A stretch of 64,000 nt of DNA from Thereva unica (taxonomy: Eukaryota > Arthropoda > Insecta > Diptera > Therevidae). Position numbers and translations under genes: made by a program. Below the pieces are notes generated by a model, which was given only the letters and a program-made list of their open reading frames with translations, searched no databases and was not told where the DNA came from. Shown piece by piece: positions 34,245-43,950 of the stretch. Position 1 is the first letter of the stretch. Each line of letters begins with the position of its first letter. Location of the stretch: assembly GCA_949987705.1 (NCBI GenBank), contig OX465286.1, positions 16,319,676 to 16,383,675 on the forward strand, given 5' to 3'.

Positions 34245-37200
34245 TCATGCGTTGCAAGTGCTTACAAGTGCATTATTCTCATGATTATTCTCTTCGGATT
34301 GTTGCGTTTCATTGGATGATTTTGAAGGTAGTAAGCAAATTTTGGTTATTGGGCGCTTGTATTCGCCCCTTTGGGTTTTTACAGTGACAACACGGATTAA
34401 TTGATCATCTCCCGGGTGTACTTGCATGATTCGTCCCAATGGCCATTGATTTGAGGGAAGATTTTCGGACTTAATTAAAACCAGATCGCCGACCTTAATG
34501 TTTGTCGAGACCTTGAGCCACTTTGGTCGTTGTTGAAGCCGGGACAAGTACTCGGACGTCCAGGCTCGCCAGAAATCCTGCTTTAGCCGCTGCACTAGAT
34601 TCCACCTATTAAGAATGTTAAGCTTACATTGAGTGAAATCTTCTTCTGGGGGGGCTAAAAGAGCGTCACCTATTAAAAAATGTCCGGGGGTTAGAACTCT
34701 TGTGTCATCGATGTTATCGGTAAGTGGACATAGTGGGCGAGAATTAAGGCACGCCTCGATCTGAGTGAGAAGAGTCGACATCTCTTCGTAAGTAAGGGGA
34801 ACGTTCCCGGCAATTCTTTTTAGGTGATATTTAATGGATTTGACCCCGGCTTCCCATAAGCCACCGAAATGGGGAGCGGATGGGGGTATGAAATGCCATT
34901 CGATACCCTGTACGCTAAAGGTGGTAGCAGCGTGCTGACTGCCCATTTTGATGGCAGCCTTGATATCCTTATCAAATTGACTATGCGCGCCGATGAAGGT
35001 AGTTCCGCAATCGGAATAAATATTTCGACACAAACCGCGACGAGCTACGAATCTTTTAAATGCAGCGAGGAAAGCTTGTGTTGTGAGATCACTCACAACC
35101 TCTATGTGGATCGCCTTTATACTGAGGCATACAAAGACGGCGACGTATCCCTTATGAGTCCGGCAACCCCTCGTGTGCGATAGGCGAAGGTTGAAGGGAC
35201 CCGCATAGTCTACTCCAACATTCATAAACGGGCGACTGATGTTGCTGCGTACTGAGGGCAAAGAGCCCATCAACTGATCTTGTACCTTGCATGCATTTCG
35301 GAAACATGGAATGCATTGATGGATTATCTTCTTAACAATCTTGCGAGCATTGACAATCCAAATTGTTTTGCGTAGCAGCGACAGGGTGAGCGTGAGACCT
35401 CCATGCATGCATACGGCATGGGCGTTTTTTATAAACAAATAAGTAAGATGACTATCAGGATGTACGATCGCGGGATGTTTCTCATTGTAAGGTAAGCTGG
35501 AATTGGTTAATCGACCTCCTACTCGCAGAATACCTGACGCATCCACAAAGGGGTTAAGATTCATTATTTTACTCGACTGGTCCAAAGGTTTACCTTTGGT
35601 TAAACGATCTATATCTTGGGAAAAGAACCGTCTCTGCTCATGCTTTAGCCAAAAGGCTCGGGCTTCGGTAATTTGAGGAGTAAGGTTGATTGGATGTTTG
35701 AAATTTGAGTTCTTGTTGCGGCAACGATTTATGAATTCTTTGCATCGGGCGGTTATTCTAAGCAGGCGAGCTATTGAAGAATATCTTTGGAGGATTTTTA
35801 TAGACTCCATGGTCGAGTCCTGTAGCAAAAAAGATTTAATGGGTTTAAGCTCTAGTAAGGCCGGCTCAGGATCTTGGAACTTGACGTTGCTCGGCCAGCA
35901 AGTGTCGACCTTGGAAAGCCAGTGCGGACCATGCCACCATAACTTGTCGTCCAGAAGCTTAATCGATGAGATCCCTCTGGTCGCGTAATCAGCAGGATTA
36001 TCGGAGGAGGAAACATGGTTCCAGGGGACTGGACCTACATTGGTCATGATTTCGGAGACTCGATTGCTTACAAATGTTTTGAGGGTATTTGGATGGCGCT
36101 GAAGCCACGATAAGACGATGGTTGAGTCTGTCCATGCATAAGTACGGCTTTCTCTGTTTTTCAAGGAGGGCAGAAATTTTTTTATAAGGCGTGAAAGCAA
36201 AACGGCACCACATAGCTCCAGTCTAGGGAGTGTTATTGATTTCACGGGCGCTACCTTTGTTTTTGCACTTATGAGATGGACTATGATAGCACCGTTCGTT
36301 TCCGAACGCATATACAATGCGGCGCTATACGCCTTCTCTGAGGCGTCGCAGAACCCATGGATTTGGATTGAGCTATGTGGTTCTACCTCTAAAAAACGCG
36401 GGATGACGATTTTTTCGACATAAGATAATTGGGATACAAACTCTAACCATTTTTCCAATATCTCTGCGGGAACTGGTTCATCCCATCCCAAGCCCCTTTG
36501 CCATAGGCCTTGTAAAAGTGTTTTTGACGAGATGATTACGGGCGAGAGCAATCCTAAGGGATCGTAAATCCGAGCCACGGTAGATAGTATTTTTCGCTTC
36601 GTGATTGGCGATGGAGTCGAAATGGGTTTTACGATATATTGGAAACAATCATCTTCTGGTAGCCAATGCAAGCCTAATGTTTTTACTATCGTTTCTTTAT
36701 TGAGGAGAATCGATGGGGATGAAGTCCGTTGCTCTTCGAGGATATCAGTCAATATCCCATTGTGGTTGGAGGCCCACTTTCGTAATTCAAATTTTCCTCG
36801 TTTTAACAAAGAATCAATTTGTCGCCGGGCTTCCACTGCTTCTGACATGGTATCTCCTCCTGAAAAGAGGTCATCAACATAGAAGTCATGCAATAGAATT
36901 TCTGCCCCCAAAGGAAAGTCATGTCCTTCATCCTTTGCGAGTTGGTGGAGAGAACGAATGGCGAGAAATGGCGCGCTGGATACGCCAAAAGTAACTGTCC
37001 GAAGGCGATAATCCTCAGGAGAATTAGTCAAATTTCCTTGCCAAATTATTCTTTGATAATCGTTATCAGGGTATTCGACGAGGATCTGCCGGTACATCCG
37101 AGCAATATCGGCTGTGAAAACAAACTTTCGTTGCCGCCATTCGAAGAGCAGGAGAGATATATCACGCTGCAGCGCGGGCCCTGTGAGCAAACGGTCGTTT

Positions 37201-39593
37201 AGTGACTGTCCATTTGAGGATCTAGAACTAGCATCGAACACTACCCTCGTCTGTGTCGTTAAGCTGTCTGACTTTTGTATAGCATGGTGAGGTAAATAAA
37301 ACATGCTATTGTCGGGTTTATCGATTTGAGAATCGGCAATCCTTTCCATATGACCATCCTTTAAGTACTCTTCAAGGCAATCTTGGTATTCTTTATGTAG
37401 GGCTGGGTCTTTGTCAAAGCGGTGTTTAAGGGAATTGAATCGTTTGACCGCGGTTTCTCGTGAGATTCCGAATCTACCTTCGGTTTCAGGCAGGGGCCTA
37501 AAAGGTAGCCGTACAACATATCGACCTTCTGCGGTGCGAGAGTGGGTGCTCACAAAAAATTGTTCACACAACATGTCTTCGGCTGACGCTTCTTTAGGTA
37601 TATCAACTTCCTCTATCTCCCAAAAGCGCCGCAACACATCACAATCATTCTTAACTTGGCAGCACAGACTTCTTACGATGGTGGACATGGAGTTAATGTT
37701 TGGAACGGAATTGGTTCCTTCGGATTTGCATTCCCCCAATAATATCCAGCCAAAAGATGTTTTTTGTGCAGTGGGGGACCCAGCCCCACCTTTAATTAAA
37801 CCTTCTTGCAATATAGTTGTATAAATCTCCGCACCAAGGATTAGGTCTATGACACCAGGGCGATCGTACGTAGGGTCTGCCAATGGTAACCGTTGGAGAT
37901 GATTCCATTGTGAACTTTGTAATTTCTGATGGGGTAGAAGGTCGGTTAAAGTATTTAGGGTGATTGCTGTTATATGTAATCTTGGCGTGTTTAGAGAATG
38001 CGGCTGGAGCCTTAAACTGACCATCGATTGGGATCTTGCGGCTATAGTGTTGCAGATTCCTGTTATCTCGACTGGCGAATAGTGATGAGTTAAACGCAAA
38101 GCTTGAGCTGCTCTTCTTGTAATGAACGTGGTCTGTGAGCCAGGGTCCACCAGAGCGCGTAATACGCGGGTTTCGCCCGTGTTTGAAGTTGCCTTCACCA
38201 ACATTGTGGCCAGTAAAACTTCCTTATTGTTTCTCGCAATACATGAGATAAACTTGGACGGGGTTGAAGGAGCTAAAGGTTCAGGATCGTGTTGAGATTC
38301 GTTCGGGATTACCGACGGATTCTCCGTTTTCAGAGTGGGGGTGGCCGTGTGACGGGACTCTTGCTGATGAAGAAGGGTATTATGCCGCTGTTTACACATG
38401 AGGCACGAATGCAAGCTCGGGCAACTCGTTGTGGAATGGCTATGGGCTAAGCAATTTTGACATAATGCTCTGGAAGAAACAAATCTGTGCCTGGCATCCG
38501 TGTTCATCCTTTTGAATGTGACACAATTTTTCAAAGTATGAGTGTTGCCTCTACACAGCGGGCATCTGGATCGGGCAACATGAAATGCATGAGGTTGAAA
38601 CATGGTACCCTTTGGCACTATTCGAGTCTCTTTTCTTTGGGGGTTGGGGGGTGGGATGGCTTCTAGCGTTCTGAACCTTGTTTCTAAGAAATCCTGGAGT
38701 TTCGAATATTTGGGGAGCGATACAGAAGTTCCTTGCATTTGTTCCCATAATTGCCGAGTTTCGCGAGGTAGTCTTTCGACCGTCAGATAGTTAATGATGG
38801 GGTCCCACTCATCTGTCTTAACTTCTAGTGTCCTCAGGGTTGCAAGACACTCTTTAGTATGGTCAAGCAGATGACGAATGGCACGAGGATTTTCGGATTG
38901 GACATGGGGTTGAGAGAGAAGGGCTTTTAGTGCGTTGTTGACTAGAACTCTCGTGTTTTTGTACCTTGTACACAGAAGGTCCCAAGCGATGATGTAATTG
39001 TCGTGGGTAATATTAAGATGCCGCACCAATCTTTCAGCCTCGCCCACAAGGCATGATTTAAGATAGTGCATCTTTTGGACGAGAGGTACTCGTGTATTCG
39101 AGTGTACAATGGACGTAAACATATCATGAAAGGCTAGCCATGAGGTATAATCGCCTCCAAACTTTGGAATCATCACTTGCGGTAGTTTAATGTGGGGTTC
39201 TTCGCTTTCTCGAATTGAGGTTTCCGGGATTTCATTGTCGAAATTTTGGGCAGGTCGGACAGTTACATTGGCGGGGGGCGGGGTGTTGGACGGGAATTGA
39301 TTTAACATATCATTAAGTATTCCCTTCTGTTCGTAAAACAGTTCATTGAACTCATCCTGCAACGTGTTATTGAAATAGGGATCCGCCCGTTTTTCTTTGT
39401 TACAGGACAGTTTAATGAATCTGTCATTTTCCAAGAATAGATGCTGTAATTCATCAATAGTCTGGATGCGACCTTGCAAATGGCCCAATTTCTGCAGCCT
39501 TTCCTTGGGGGATTTCTTGAGGTTTACCGCGAATCTTTCTAACTCTTGGAACAATTCATTTTGTTCTTTGATTTTTTCTACAATGTCTTCCAT
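34245..39593 (-). CDS. BEL/Pao Gag-Pol polyprotein
   Basis: 1782 residues, no stop or frameshift. In order: N-terminal helical Gag region; the Gag core of the DUF1759 type (about 135-310, LPQVMIPKFGGDYTSWLAFH); two zinc-knuckle-like Cys/His clusters (CPLC at 344-347, then CQNC and CLMC to about 400); an aspartic protease of the DUF1758 type with LVDPGSQTTFI (Asp about 483); RT (about 785-920) with FTADIARMYRQI and FYVDDLFSGG (Asp pair about 907-908); RNase H with FCDAS, LELCG and WTDST (about 1083, 1126, 1156); integrase with the His-His-Cys-Cys zinc site (HPDSH to CIPC, about 1378-1430) and the D-D-E core (about D1462, D1528, E1581); and a C-terminal DUF5641-type domain (about 1650-1757). 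The ATG lies 12 bp past the last E-box unit of the leader. It makes the particle and the enzymes that copy and integrate the element. Gag and Pol share one frame, as is usual in BEL/Pao. Confidence 0.95.
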   Translation of the reverse strand: MEDIVEKIKEQNELFQELERFAVNLKKSPKERLQKLGHLQGRIQTIDELQHLFLENDRFIKLSCNKEKRADPYFNNTLQDEFNELFYEQKGILNDMLNQFPSNTPPPANVTVRPAQNFDNEIPETSIRESEEPHIKLPQVMIPKFGGDYTSWLAFHDMFTSIVHSNTRVPLVQKMHYLKSCLVGEAERLVRHLNITHDNYIIAWDLLCTRYKNTRVLVNNALKALLSQPHVQSENPRAIRHLLDHTKECLATLRTLEVKTDEWDPIINYLTVERLPRETRQLWEQMQGTSVSLPKYSKLQDFLETRFRTLEAIPPPNPQRKETRIVPKGTMFQPHAFHVARSRCPLCRGNTHTLKNCVTFKRMNTDARHRFVSSRALCQNCLAHSHSTTSCPSLHSCLMCKQRHNTLLHQQESRHTATPTLKTENPSVIPNESQHDPEPLAPSTPSKFISCIARNNKEVLLATMLVKATSNTGETRVLRALVDPGSQTTFITRRAAQALRLTHHYSPVEITGICNTIAARSQSMVSLRLQPHSLNTPRLHITAITLNTLTDLLPHQKLQSSQWNHLQRLPLADPTYDRPGVIDLILGAEIYTTILQEGLIKGGAGSPTAQKTSFGWILLGECKSEGTNSVPNINSMSTIVRSLCCQVKNDCDVLRRFWEIEEVDIPKEASAEDMLCEQFFVSTHSRTAEGRYVVRLPFRPLPETEGRFGISRETAVKRFNSLKHRFDKDPALHKEYQDCLEEYLKDGHMERIADSQIDKPDNSMFYLPHHAIQKSDSLTTQTRVVFDASSRSSNGQSLNDRLLTGPALQRDISLLLFEWRQRKFVFTADIARMYRQILVEYPDNDYQRIIWQGNLTNSPEDYRLRTVTFGVSSAPFLAIRSLHQLAKDEGHDFPLGAEILLHDFYVDDLFSGGDTMSEAVEARRQIDSLLKRGKFELRKWASNHNGILTDILEEQRTSSPSILLNKETIVKTLGLHWLPEDDCFQYIVKPISTPSPITKRKILSTVARIYDPLGLLSPVIISSKTLLQGLWQRGLGWDEPVPAEILEKWLEFVSQLSYVEKIVIPRFLEVEPHSSIQIHGFCDASEKAYSAALYMRSETNGAIIVHLISAKTKVAPVKSITLPRLELCGAVLLSRLIKKFLPSLKNRESRTYAWTDSTIVLSWLQRHPNTLKTFVSNRVSEIMTNVGPVPWNHVSSSDNPADYATRGISSIKLLDDKLWWHGPHWLSKVDTCWPSNVKFQDPEPALLELKPIKSFLLQDSTMESIKILQRYSSIARLLRITARCKEFINRCRNKNSNFKHPINLTPQITEARAFWLKHEQRRFFSQDIDRLTKGKPLDQSSKIMNLNPFVDASGILRVGGRLTNSSLPYNEKHPAIVHPDSHLTYLFIKNAHAVCMHGGLTLTLSLLRKTIWIVNARKIVKKIIHQCIPCFRNACKVQDQLMGSLPSVRSNISRPFMNVGVDYAGPFNLRLSHTRGCRTHKGYVAVFVCLSIKAIHIEVVSDLTTQAFLAAFKRFVARRGLCRNIYSDCGTTFIGAHSQFDKDIKAAIKMGSQHAATTFSVQGIEWHFIPPSAPHFGGLWEAGVKSIKYHLKRIAGNVPLTYEEMSTLLTQIEACLNSRPLCPLTDNIDDTRVLTPGHFLIGDALLAPPEEDFTQCKLNILNRWNLVQRLKQDFWRAWTSEYLSRLQQRPKWLKVSTNIKVGDLVLIKSENLPSNQWPLGRIMQVHPGDDQLIRVVTVKTQRGEYKRPITKICLLPSKSSNETQQSEENNHENNALVSTCNA

Positions 39594-40840
39594 TTCCTTA
39601 TCACCACGTGTGAATTCAAAACTAATATATAATCTTCAAACTGTTTTACTTTCACAAAAAGAAGCAGAAATAACCTTATCACCACGTGTGATTTCGAAAC
39701 TAATGAAAATTTTCAAACCCTTTTACTTTCACAAAAGGTACACAAACTTTTTTATCTTCACAAAAAGAAGCGGAAATTACCTTATCACCACGTGTGATTT
39801 CGAAACTAATAAAATTTTCAAACTTTTTTACTTTCACAAAAAGAAGCAGAAATTCCCTTATCACCACGTGTGATTTCGAAACTAATATAAAATTTTCAAA
39901 ATTTTATTTTTCACAAAAGAAGCAGAAATAACCTTATCACCACGTGTGATTTCGAAACTAATAAAATTTTCAAACTTTTATTTTTCACAAAAAGAAGCAG
40001 AAATTCCCTTATCACCACGTGTGAATTCAAATCTCATATAAAATTTTCAAACTTTTTTACTTTCACAAAAGAAGCAGAAATTCCCTTATCACCACGTGTG
40101 ATTTCAAAACTAATAAAAATTTTCAAACTTTTTTACTTTCACAAAAAGAAGCAGAAATTACCTTATCACCACGTGTGAATTCAAATCTCATATAAAATTT
40201 TCAAACTTTTTTACTTTCACAAAAGAAGCAGAAATAACCTTATCACCACGTGTGATTTCGAAAACTAATAAATTTTTTCAAACTTTTTTACTTTCACAAA
40301 AAGAAGCAGAAATTACCTTATCACCACGTGTGAATTCAAATCTCATATAAAATTTTCAAACTTTTTTACTTTCACAAAAAGAAGCAGAAATTACCTTATC
40401 ACCACGTGTGATTTCGAAACTAATAAAATTTTCAAACTTTTATTTTTCACAAAAGAAGCAGAAATTACCTTATCACCACGTGTGAATTCAAATCTCATAT
40501 AAAATTTTCAAACTTTTTTACTTTCACAAAAAGAAGCAGAAATTACCTTATCACCACGTGTGAATTCAAATCTCATATAAAATTTTCAAACTTTTTTACT
40601 TTCACAAAAAGAAGCAGAAATTCCCTTATCACCACGTGTGACTTCAAATCTCATATAAAATTTTCAAACTTTTTTACTTTCACAAAAGAAGCAGAAATTC
40701 CCTTATCACCACGTGTGATTTCGAAATTAATATAAAATTCTCAACTTTATTTTCACAAAAGAAGCAGAAATTGTAATAAATTTTCAAAAAACGAATAAAT
40801 TCTTCAAATAAAGAAATCTTTCACAAAGAAGTAGAAAATT
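39594..40840 (-). repeat. Leader array of about fifteen 77-bp units, each with a CACGTG E-box
   Basis: Units of 74-78 bp run through the untranslated leader. CACGTG starts at 39605, 39683, 39789, 39865, 39941, 40016, 40093, 40170, 40247, 40325, 40403, 40477, 40555, 40633 and 40710. One unit is longer (106 bp). The conserved core on the element strand is TCACACGTGGTGATAAGG, followed by an A/T-rich half with AAGTTTGAAAATTTTAT. Degenerate units without the E-box extend to about 40840. The last unit runs into the Gag start codon. Confidence 0.95.
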
Positions 40841-41118
40841 CCGTATCAACTATATTGGGACAAAAAATGCACACACTTGACTTTACCGGTATTATCATAT
40901 AACGGGTAACGGAATTTTATTTCAAGAGGATCACGTTATCGGCGTGCTATCTTCAAAATCACTTATAATAACGAGATTTTAACTTATGAATTTTTTTTTA
41001 TCACGTCTTTTATGTTTTATTAATACTTATATCACTTGCAACGCATTATAAAACCTTGTGAAAGTTTAATTTTGTATAAATGATGAACATGCAATTCTTT
41101 ACTCACCTTTCAAATTAG
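40841..41118 (-). other. BEL/Pao leader between PBS and array
   Basis: 278 bp of AT-rich leader without open frame; it would contain any packaging signal. Confidence 0.6.
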
Positions 41119-41136
41119 ATCCGGCTCGAAGGACCA
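41119..41136 (-). promoter_or_regulatory. Primer-binding site, tRNA-Tyr type
   Basis: On the element strand TGGTCCTTCGAGCCGGAT directly follows the 5' LTR. Its complement ATCCGGCTCGAAGGACCA is the 3' end, with CCA, of insect tRNA-Tyr as I know it from Drosophila (acceptor stem CCTTCGA/TCGAAGG). This identifies the primer and fits an arthropod host. Confidence 0.85.
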
Positions 41137-41621
41137 TGTGGAAAAATCGGGGGGTTTAAGGGTTGCTGATCTGCCGGGGGGGCTGAATCTTCTTCAAAAG
41201 GTGAATTCCGGGGTGCATCCACTGAACTTAACACCAAAAAGGAACGAGGTTTACACTAATAACTCAAACTAATACTTTAAGTTTAATTTCCGTTGTATTT
41301 ATTTTAAATATAAGTAATTTATAGGTAATTTATAGCGAATTCTGACTTCTGCTTGCTACAATTTCTACATTCCTACTGACTTCCTTTGTGGATCTCCTAC
41401 GCTGGGTAACCGTTGTGAGTCGAGGATAAAATTGGTGGGGCGATCGGGATAACTGCTCTCAGCCGATCATGCATCTACGGGGGGCATGATCCCCGAATGA
41501 CATGTCTGATACCGAGCTTTTTGTAGTTGATGTTCGATGCAACTTGGTTTGTTTTGAGGTTTGATGTAACTTGTTGGGTTTTGAGGTTCGATGTAACTTG
41601 TCCTCCTTTCGATTTCCAACA
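41137..41621 (-). repeat. BEL/Pao 5' LTR
   Basis: 485 bp, appears identical to 33433-33917. It would drive transcription toward lower coordinates. Confidence 0.95.
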
Positions 41622-43020
41622 CTGAGCTCTTTATAGTTGTCTTCGTGTGCCCATGTTCTCTGAGACTGCTGCATGGCTCGGTACGCAGCATTCTTACGTT
41701 CAGTTGCCTGCTTGCATTCATTATCGAACCAGTCGTTCCGATCTTTACGACTTCTGCCTAAGATGGAATCAGCAGTACTAATGACAGTATTTTTAAGGCG
41801 GGTCCAGTTCTCGTCGACGCCCGGCATCTCATCCCCAGGACTTAGGGCGAGTTCTAATGCATGACCGTAGCTGTTTCTGGCCATTTCATTGCGTAGTGCA
41901 GCTGTGTTGATTCGAGCCTGATCAGCGGATACAAAGCTTTTCAGCATTGTAATGCGCTCTCAGAGCACCATACCAACAAGATAGTGATCCGAGTCGAAGT
42001 TGGCACCTCGGTACGTTCGTACCGTCATCAGACCCGAAAGCTGGCGGCGGTCTATCAACACATGGTCTATTTGGTTGCGAGTGGCTCCATCAGGAGATAC
42101 CCAAGTGGCTTTATGGACATCTTTACGCGCAAATCTAGTATCTACTTGCAATGACCAAGTTCTTACTTGCCGCCATCTCTACAACTGTCCATTGTCATTA
42201 GTGTTTTCATGCAAGCTGTGGTTGCCGACATATTGCCTGTATATGGGCTCCCGGCCTACTTTGGCATTCAGATCTCCCAGTAGGATTTTTACGTCATACC
42301 TGGGGCAGGCATCAAGTTCCCGTTCAACTAATTCGAAGAATTCTTCTTTATCATCATCCGGGGACTCTTCTGTAGGTGCGTGAACGTTTATGAGGCTGAT
42401 GTTCTTAAAATTACCTCGCACACGAAGGGTGCATAGCCTTTCGTTTATTGCTTTAAAGCCGATAATGGTAGGCTTCATTCTTTTGCTGACTATAAAACCT
42501 ACTCCGAGCACATGGTGTTTTATATGACAGCTGTAATATACGTCATACTCAGGTTTTTGCAAAACACCATTCCCTGTCCATCTCATCTCCGCAGGCGGTA
42601 ATGTCAGCTTTATACTTTGACAGGCTATCGGCCAAGTGTTGTCTAGCTCGAGTTCTGTACAGAGTTCGAACATTCCATGAGAAAATTCGTAAATCGTTTT
42701 GCCTTTTTCGTTGCCGTCGTTGATTCCAGTATCCGAGGCATGTTGCCCGTAATAATTGTTTTTTATGGGTGAGGTTATTAGCCTCACGCCAACCTTACTT
42801 GGAAGAGACTAGCCCGATCATATTAGCCTATCCTCTCTCATAGAATAGTTACCAGTGGCCACCGCTAGGAGGTTATGATCGCACTTCCATCAGTCCGAAA
42901 TAGTTGCGGCACGTGCATGTTATGCTACATGTTATTCCCCTATTCCGCTGATGACTGACCACCACCGCGATACTTTGGCAACAATTTTTTGTTGACTCCC
43001 GCTGTGATCACAACTTCTTT
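41622..43020 (-). mobile_element. LINE E, 5' part (untranslated region, endonuclease, linker)
   Basis: On the minus strand: an untranslated leader (42790-43020), IFSWNVRTLYRTRARQHLAD (about 42690), then frame-shifted EMRWTGNGVLQK, VLGVGFIVSKRMKPTIIGFK, NISLINVHAPTEESPDDD and KILLGDLNAKVGREP (42179-42600), KATWVSPDGATRNQIDHVLI and ANFDSDHYLVGM (41960-42151), and the linker WFDNECKQATERKNAAYRAM down to YKELS at the LTR border. It contains the full AP-endonuclease motif set with three frame breaks. It joins in frame with KEEKRIHRRKKEAWE at 33432. Confidence 0.85.
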
Positions 43021-43040
43021 GATCTCTTAGCCATTTATGA

Positions 43041-43150
43041 CTAGGTTCACCCAAGTTCAACCTAGCTAGGTTCACCCAAGTTCAACCTAGCTAGATTCAC
43101 CCAAGTTCAACCTAGCTAGATTCACCCAAGTTCAACCTAGCTAGATTCAA
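43041..43150. repeat. 25-bp tandem repeat, about 4.4 copies
   Basis: Unit CTAGGTTCACCCAAGTTCAA plus CCTAG, starting at 43041, 43066, 43091, 43116 and 43141. Unit junctions form the palindrome AACCTAGCTAGGTT, degraded to CTAGATT in later units. It abuts the 5' end of LINE E. Confidence 0.95.
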
Positions 43151-43269
43151 CCCAGTTATCAACAGGGGTCGAGTTGAAACTGGGTCCACTCAACTCAACT
43201 TACCTTTCCTACCTGGGTCGAGTTGATATTTTGCCTCATATACGCGGGTTGAGTTGTAATTGGGGCGAA

Positions 43270-43665
43270 GTGACTTACTTTGTTTGTTTACCATTCTTAT
43301 TTATGGATCTGAAACGTGGACACTGCTCAAACCGAACGTTAAGAAGATCGAGGTCTTCCAAATGCGATGCTTGAGGCAGATTCATACAGTTAGCCAAAGA
43401 TGCCATCAGCAGTCACTGATCGACGAAAAAAATACAAAAACATGGACTAGGGTGATTTAGACATGTTTGCCGAATGCATGTTAGCCGCTTGCCACGTACA
43501 ATTATCAGAGCTCAAGACGTCACCAAAAACCGTTAAGAATGGAAACGAATCGTCAATAGAGTTCAAGGCCCAGTCTCACCGACAGCAGGGTATCCGTTGC
43601 GGGGACGTCCCGCTCAACAACCGCAAACAATTACAAAACAGATATGAAAAATTGTGTTAGTATTA
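43270..43665 (+). mobile_element. RTE-like LINE C-terminal fragment
   Basis: The plus strand reads ILIYGSETWTLLKPNVKKIE and VFQMRCLRQI, then in other frames RQQGIRCGDVP. This is the tail of an RTE-type RT. A related 3' end lies at 47.15 kb (GTATCCGTTGCGGGNACGT). It may belong to the LINE E family, but its orientation is opposite. Confidence 0.7.
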
Positions 43666-43809
43666 AATAGCATAAGTCACAAGAGCTGTAGGAGTGCATT
43701 TTTCAAAATCTTTCTCCCACAGACTCCATCAGCTCAGCCACTTTACTACTCACTACACAAATCAGAGATGAATTTAAAAAAAAATTCTGTGACTCTCTCA
43801 ATAGACAAC

Positions 43810-43950
43810 CACTAGTCACAAAAGCTTGTGACTTTTATGACTGGTCACATTTTATAATATTGGGGGTAAGTGTTAAAACTTTCAATGACAAGCATGAGTC
43901 ACAAAATCTTGTGACTTATGACTGATCACAATTTAGAATACCGTGGGCTG
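43810..43950. repeat. Dispersed repeat V, two copies
   Basis: CACAAAAGCTTGTGACTTTT, then ATGACTGGTCACATTTTA (about 43818-43855), is repeated as CACAAAATCTTGTGACTTAT, then GACTGATCACAATTTAG (about 43899-43937). Related pieces occur at 15386, 46436-46500 and 49102-49145. Confidence 0.6.

Larger units (their letters stand above)
33433..41621 (-). mobile_element. Complete BEL/Pao LTR retrotransposon
   Basis: An 8.19-kb element on the minus strand with two 485-bp LTRs that I read as identical, an 18-nt primer-binding site abutting the 5' LTR, a tandem-repeat leader, one uninterrupted Gag-Pol frame, and a purine-rich tract before the 3' LTR. The 327 bp between the end of the frame and the 3' LTR hold no envelope gene. 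Domain order (Gag, zinc knuckles, protease, RT, RNase H, integrase) and the YVDD box place it in BEL/Pao. It sits inside LINE E. The flanking 5 bp differ (TTTTC on the left, CTGAG on the right), so the expected target duplication is missing. Identical LTRs and an intact frame suggest a young and possibly competent copy. Confidence 0.95.

Noticed and set aside
33918..34245. Possible envelope gene after Gag-Pol in the BEL element
   Set aside because: Only 327 bp remain before the 3' LTR and they hold no long open frame on the element strand.
39594..40840. CRISPR-like array (regular repeats of about 77 bp)
   Set aside because: The repeat is the whole unit without unique spacers, it lies inside a eukaryotic retrotransposon leader, and CRISPR arrays are not expected here.
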